Assembly (NCBI RefSeq): GCF_001293465.1
Contig: NZ_JSYZ01000009.1
Coordinates: forward strand, 139,078 to 203,077
Length of the DNA stretch: 64,000 nucleotides
Direction of reading: 5' to 3'
Source: Pseudomonas asplenii
GTDB taxonomy: Bacteria; Pseudomonadota; Gammaproteobacteria; Pseudomonadales; Pseudomonadaceae
Below the pieces are notes generated by a model. It did no database searches, had not been told where the DNA came from, and saw nothing but the letters and a program-made list of their open reading frames with translations. Positions 61,087-64,000 of the stretch are shown here, one piece after another; within the stretch, counting starts at the first letter, position 1, and each line of letters begins with the position of its first letter. The position numbers and the translations under genes were made by a program.

Positions 61087-62481
61087 GTGAGCACCGTTAC
61101 CGATACCCCTGCCCTCGGCCGCCCGGCACGAGCCCTGCTGGAAATGCGCAATCTGCTGGGACTGGCCCTGCCGATCATCATTGCCCAACTGGCCCACACC
61201 GCCATGGGCTTCGTCGATGCGGTGATGGCCGGCCGCGTCGGCCCGCGGGACCTGGCCGCGGTGGCGCTGGGCAACTCGATCTGGGTACCGGTGTTCCTGC
61301 TGATGACCGGCATCCTGCTCGCCACCACGCCCAAGGTCGCCCAGCGCCATGGCGCCGGGACGCCGGAGCAGATCGGCCCGATCGTGCGCCAGGCGCTGTG
61401 GCTGGCCGTGGTGGTCGGCCTCGGCGCCGGGGCGGTCCTGTACAACGCCGAGCCGATCCTGCACCTGATGAAGGTCGACCCGGAACTGATCGGGCCGTGC
61501 ATGGACTACCTGCGCGGCATCGGCACCGGCCTGCCGACGGTGGCGCTCTACCATGTGCTGCGCTGCTGCAGCGACGGCATGGGTCGCACCCGGCCGAGCA
61601 TGGTCCTGGGCCTGTGCGGGCTGGCGCTGAACATTCCGCTGAACTACGTGTTCATCTACGGCCATCTCGGCGTACCGGCCCTGGGCGGACCCGGCTGCGG
61701 CTGGGCCACGGCGATCGTGATGTGGGTGATGCTGCTGGGCATGGCCGGCTGGGTGCGCTGGGCCAAGGTCTATCAACCGAGCCAGGTGTTCAGCCGTTTC
61801 GACTGGCCGGATTGGACGGTGATCAAGCGCCTGCTGGGCATCGGCCTGCCGATCGGTATCGCGGTGTTCGCCGAATCGAGCATCTTCGCGGTGATCGCCC
61901 TGCTGATCGGCAGCCTCGGTGCCCATGTAGTGGCCGGACACCAGATCGCCCTGAACATCAGTTCGCTGGTGTTCATGGTCCCCTACTCCCTGGGCATGGC
62001 GATCACCGTTCGCGTCGGCCAGGCCCTGGGCCGCGAGCAACCGCGCGCGGCACGCTTCACCGCCGGGGTCGGGGTGGCGACGGCATTGGCCTATGGCTGC
62101 GTGTCCGCGAGCCTGATGCTGCTATTTCGCGAGCATATCGCGACCATCTATACCAGCGATCCGGTGGTGATCCAGGTGGCGACCATGCTGATCGTGTATT
62201 CGGCGCTGTTCCAGTTCTCCGACGTGATCCAGGTCACGGCGGCCGGGGCGTTGCGCGGCTACCAGGACACCCGGGTGACGATGATCCTGACCCTGTTCGC
62301 CTACTGGGGCATCGGCCTGCCGGTGGGTTATGCGCTGGGGCTGACCGACTGGTTCGGCGCACCGAGCGGTCCGAGCGGATTATGGGAGGGGCTGATCGTC
62401 GGACTGTCGTGTGCGGCGGTGATGCTGTCGATCCGCCTGGCGCGCAGTTCGCGCAAGCGGATCAGGATGAGCCGGGCGTAG
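61087..62481 (+). CDS. MATE-family multidrug efflux transporter
   Basis: About 464-residue integral membrane protein with twelve predicted helices and two MATE repeats. Markers: LPIIIAQLAHTAMGFVDAVMAGRVGPRDLAAVALG at the start, RCCSDGMGRTRPSM after helix 4, and the equivalent AAGALRGYQDTRVTM in the second half. It uses a Na+ or H+ gradient to expel cationic drugs; NorM and PmpM are the related types. Start uncertain: GTG at 61087 preferred, TTG at 61072 or a later ATG (MRNLLGLALP) possible. It is divergent from pdxB across ~190 bases in which I see no clear element. Confidence 0.9.
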   Translation: MSTVTDTPALGRPARALLEMRNLLGLALPIIIAQLAHTAMGFVDAVMAGRVGPRDLAAVALGNSIWVPVFLLMTGILLATTPKVAQRHGAGTPEQIGPIVRQALWLAVVVGLGAGAVLYNAEPILHLMKVDPELIGPCMDYLRGIGTGLPTVALYHVLRCCSDGMGRTRPSMVLGLCGLALNIPLNYVFIYGHLGVPALGGPGCGWATAIVMWVMLLGMAGWVRWAKVYQPSQVFSRFDWPDWTVIKRLLGIGLPIGIAVFAESSIFAVIALLIGSLGAHVVAGHQIALNISSLVFMVPYSLGMAITVRVGQALGREQPRAARFTAGVGVATALAYGCVSASLMLLFREHIATIYTSDPVVIQVATMLIVYSALFQFSDVIQVTAAGALRGYQDTRVTMILTLFAYWGIGLPVGYALGLTDWFGAPSGPSGLWEGLIVGLSCAAVMLSIRLARSSRKRIRMSRA

Positions 62482-62534
62482 ATGCCGGGGCCGCGACAGG
62501 GCCTGTGACGGGGAGCCAACGGTCTGGCGCGATC

Positions 62535-62612
62535 CTTGTAGGAGCCTGGCTTGCCAGCGAACACGGCCTCAAGGGCGCTGGAGGCTTCGCTGGCAAGCCA
62601 GGCTCCTACAAG
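62535..62612. repeat. REP-type doublet with perfect 27-base arms
   Basis: The arm at 62535-62561 is the exact reverse complement of 62586-62612, with a 24-base loop. The unit (GTAGGAGCCTGGCTTGCCAGCGAA) differs from the other REP units here. It lies between the ends of converging genes. Confidence 0.92.
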
Positions 62613-62650
62613 GGTCTGCGCAGGTTTCACGCCTGCACAGCGGCCAGGGG

Positions 62651-62902
62651 TCATTCGGCCTTCTTGCGAATCCAGTACAGGTAGGTGCCCGCCTCTTCCC
62701 GCTGTTCCACCAGCTCATGGTCGAGAAACACACAGAACTTGGGGATGTCGCGGCGGGTCGACGGGTCGGTGGCGATCACCTTGAGCAGGCCGCCCGGCTG
62801 CAGGTCGCGGATATGCTGGTGCAGCATCATCACCGGCTCGGGGCAGTTGAGCCCGGTGGCGTCGAGGGTGCCGTCAACGTTGGGGTCGTAAGGCTGGGTC
62901 AT
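62651..62902 (-). CDS. tusA: TusA, sulfurtransferase
   Basis: 83-residue sulfur carrier that passes persulfide sulfur from cysteine desulfurase towards tRNA 2-thiouridine and other uses. The persulfide cysteine is C20 in [13 protein letters not shown], the family CPxP motif. The ATG at 62902 follows AGGAG. It is downstream of rlmM on the same strand, with only 26 bases between, so the two may be co-transcribed. Confidence 0.94.
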   Translation of the reverse strand: MTQPYDPNVDGTLDATGLNCPEPVMMLHQHIRDLQPGGLLKVIATDPSTRRDIPKFCVFLDHELVEQREEAGTYLYWIRKKAE

Positions 62903-62928
62903 TCTTAACTCCTGAAACCGATGCGGCA

Positions 62929-63996
62929 TTATCGCGGCTTTTTCACGTCCAGTCGACGCAGATGGCAGGTCACTTCCTCGCGGTCGTGATAGAGCTGCTT
63001 GCAACCGACCGCCACCTTGATCCCGCGAGCCCTGAAGCCTTCGTCGATGCGGTCCAGCAGGCGACGGACCTCGGCATAACGCTGCTTCATCGGCAGCTTG
63101 AGGTTGACCACCGCTTCCCGGCAGTGCCCCTCGCCGACCCAGCTTTCCAGCATGGCCGCGGTACGCGCCGGTTTCTCGACGATGTCGCAGACCATCCAGT
63201 CCACCGGCTGCTTCGGCTTGTAGGTGAAACCGTCGGCCATCAGGTGCTGGACCAGGCCGGTGTCCATCAGGCTTTCGGCCATCGGGCCGTTGTCGATGGC
63301 GGTCACCAGCATGCCGCGGTTGACCAGTTGCCAGGTCCAGCCGCCAGGCGCCGCACCGAGGTCGACGCCGGTCATGTCGCCGTTGAGGCGCTCTTCCCAC
63401 TGGTCACGGGGAATGAAGTGGTGCCAGGCCTCCTCCAGCTTGAGGGTCGAGCGGCTTGGCGCATTCTTGGGGAACTTCAGGCGCGGAATGCCCATGGGCC
63501 ACATCGCCGAATTGCCGGCGTCGGCCATGCCGAGGAAGACTTCCCGGCCACTCTTGAAGGTCAGCAGCAGGCGCGGCTTGCCGGCGTCCTCCAGCAACCG
63601 GCCGGCCTTGAGCAGGGCCTTGCGCAGCGGTGCCTCGAACTTCTTGCAGAAATTCGACAACTCCTTGCCGTCGTTGGTATCGAGCACTTCCAGCCAAAGG
63701 CTGCCACACACCGGATAGTCCGCCAGGTTTTCCAGAATCACGCTGATCCGGTCGGTTTCCGGCAGATCGAGGAAACGGCCACGGGCCCACTGGCGCGGGA
63801 AGATCAGTTCGGCAAAGCGCAGGCCGGCCATCAGCCGGGCCGCGCCGGCGGCGTCGGCGCAGACGAATTCGGCGCAGGCGCTGTTCGGCTTGGCCTTGGC
63901 ATAACCGGCCACATCGAGGCGCGCGGCCTGTTCGGCGATTTCGGAACAGACTTCGCCTTCGAAGCCGGGCCGGCAGTGCATGAAGAGGGTGTTCAC
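62929..63996 (-). CDS. rlmM: RlmM, 23S rRNA C2498 2'-O-ribose methyltransferase
   Basis: 355-residue SAM-dependent methyltransferase that modifies C2498 of 23S rRNA before subunit assembly. An N-terminal THUMP-like region ([29 protein letters not shown]) precedes an RrmJ-like catalytic domain with SAM motif [16 protein letters not shown] (~210-225), the [11 protein letters not shown] segment and the [10 protein letters not shown] lysine. The GTG start at 63996 is only four bases from the window edge, so its ribosome site is outside, but the N-terminus is complete by comparison with the family. Confidence 0.95.
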   Translation of the reverse strand: MNTLFMHCRPGFEGEVCSEIAEQAARLDVAGYAKAKPNSACAEFVCADAAGAARLMAGLRFAELIFPRQWARGRFLDLPETDRISVILENLADYPVCGSLWLEVLDTNDGKELSNFCKKFEAPLRKALLKAGRLLEDAGKPRLLLTFKSGREVFLGMADAGNSAMWPMGIPRLKFPKNAPSRSTLKLEEAWHHFIPRDQWEERLNGDMTGVDLGAAPGGWTWQLVNRGMLVTAIDNGPMAESLMDTGLVQHLMADGFTYKPKQPVDWMVCDIVEKPARTAAMLESWVGEGHCREAVVNLKLPMKQRYAEVRRLLDRIDEGFRARGIKVAVGCKQLYHDREEVTCHLRRLDVKKPR

Positions 63997-64000
63997 AAAA

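Overview
The window is chromosomal DNA of a fluorescent Pseudomonas (P. fluorescens group or a near relative). It is GC-rich, carries the pyoverdine genes pvdS, pvdG, pvdL and pvdH with several PvdS-type promoters, and has the fpv iron-release operon, REP-type repeats and typical Pseudomonas core genes.

Region 1 (1-16426, all minus strand) is the peptide-chain part of the pyoverdine synthetase. Reading with transcription there is a stand-alone TauD-family hydroxylase, a one-module NRPS (C-A-T, probable Lys), a two-module NRPS (C-A-T-E-C-A-T, Asp/OH-Asp epimerised to D, then Ala) and the start of a third NRPS (C-A-T-C..., first residue Thr) that leaves the window at base 1. The predicted chain is Lys - D-(OH)Asp - Ala - Thr - ...

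Region 2 (16715-22963, plus) is fpvGHJKCDEF, which removes iron from ferripyoverdine in the periplasm and imports it. It converges on pvdH-mbtH (23064-24778, minus) across a bidirectional terminator. pvdH supplies diaminobutyrate and MbtH assists the adenylation domains. A GNAT gene follows.

Region 3 (25566-31115) is a thiol-disulfide block: a divergently transcribed two-component system (dsbR-dsbS type) and a DsbD / TlpA-like / DsbG operon. It lies between pvdH and pvdL.

Region 4 (31325-46163) holds pvdL (minus; acyl-ligase start module, then Glu, D-Tyr and Dab modules), pvdG (minus, type II thioesterase) and pvdS (plus, iron-starvation ECF sigma factor). pvdS has a consensus-like sigma70 promoter overlapped by a Fur-box-like sequence. 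Five sites fitting TAA(A/T)T-N16-CGT stand before pvdG, the TauD gene, the first peptide NRPS, pvdH and mbtH. Together they suggest the chain Fe/Fur -> PvdS -> synthesis.

Region 5 (46197-56259) has a solute-binding-protein gene and then the acyclic terpene (citronellol/geraniol) catabolic locus atuR / atuABCDEF, with two mirrored operators in the atuR-atuA gap. atuG and atuH do not follow.

Region 6 (56329-64000) is housekeeping: a DEDD exonuclease, ppnP, an ABC exporter, a PA1571-family small protein, pdxB, a MATE transporter, tusA and rlmM, with REP-type inverted repeats in several gaps. No rRNA, tRNA, CRISPR array or intact insertion sequence was seen.
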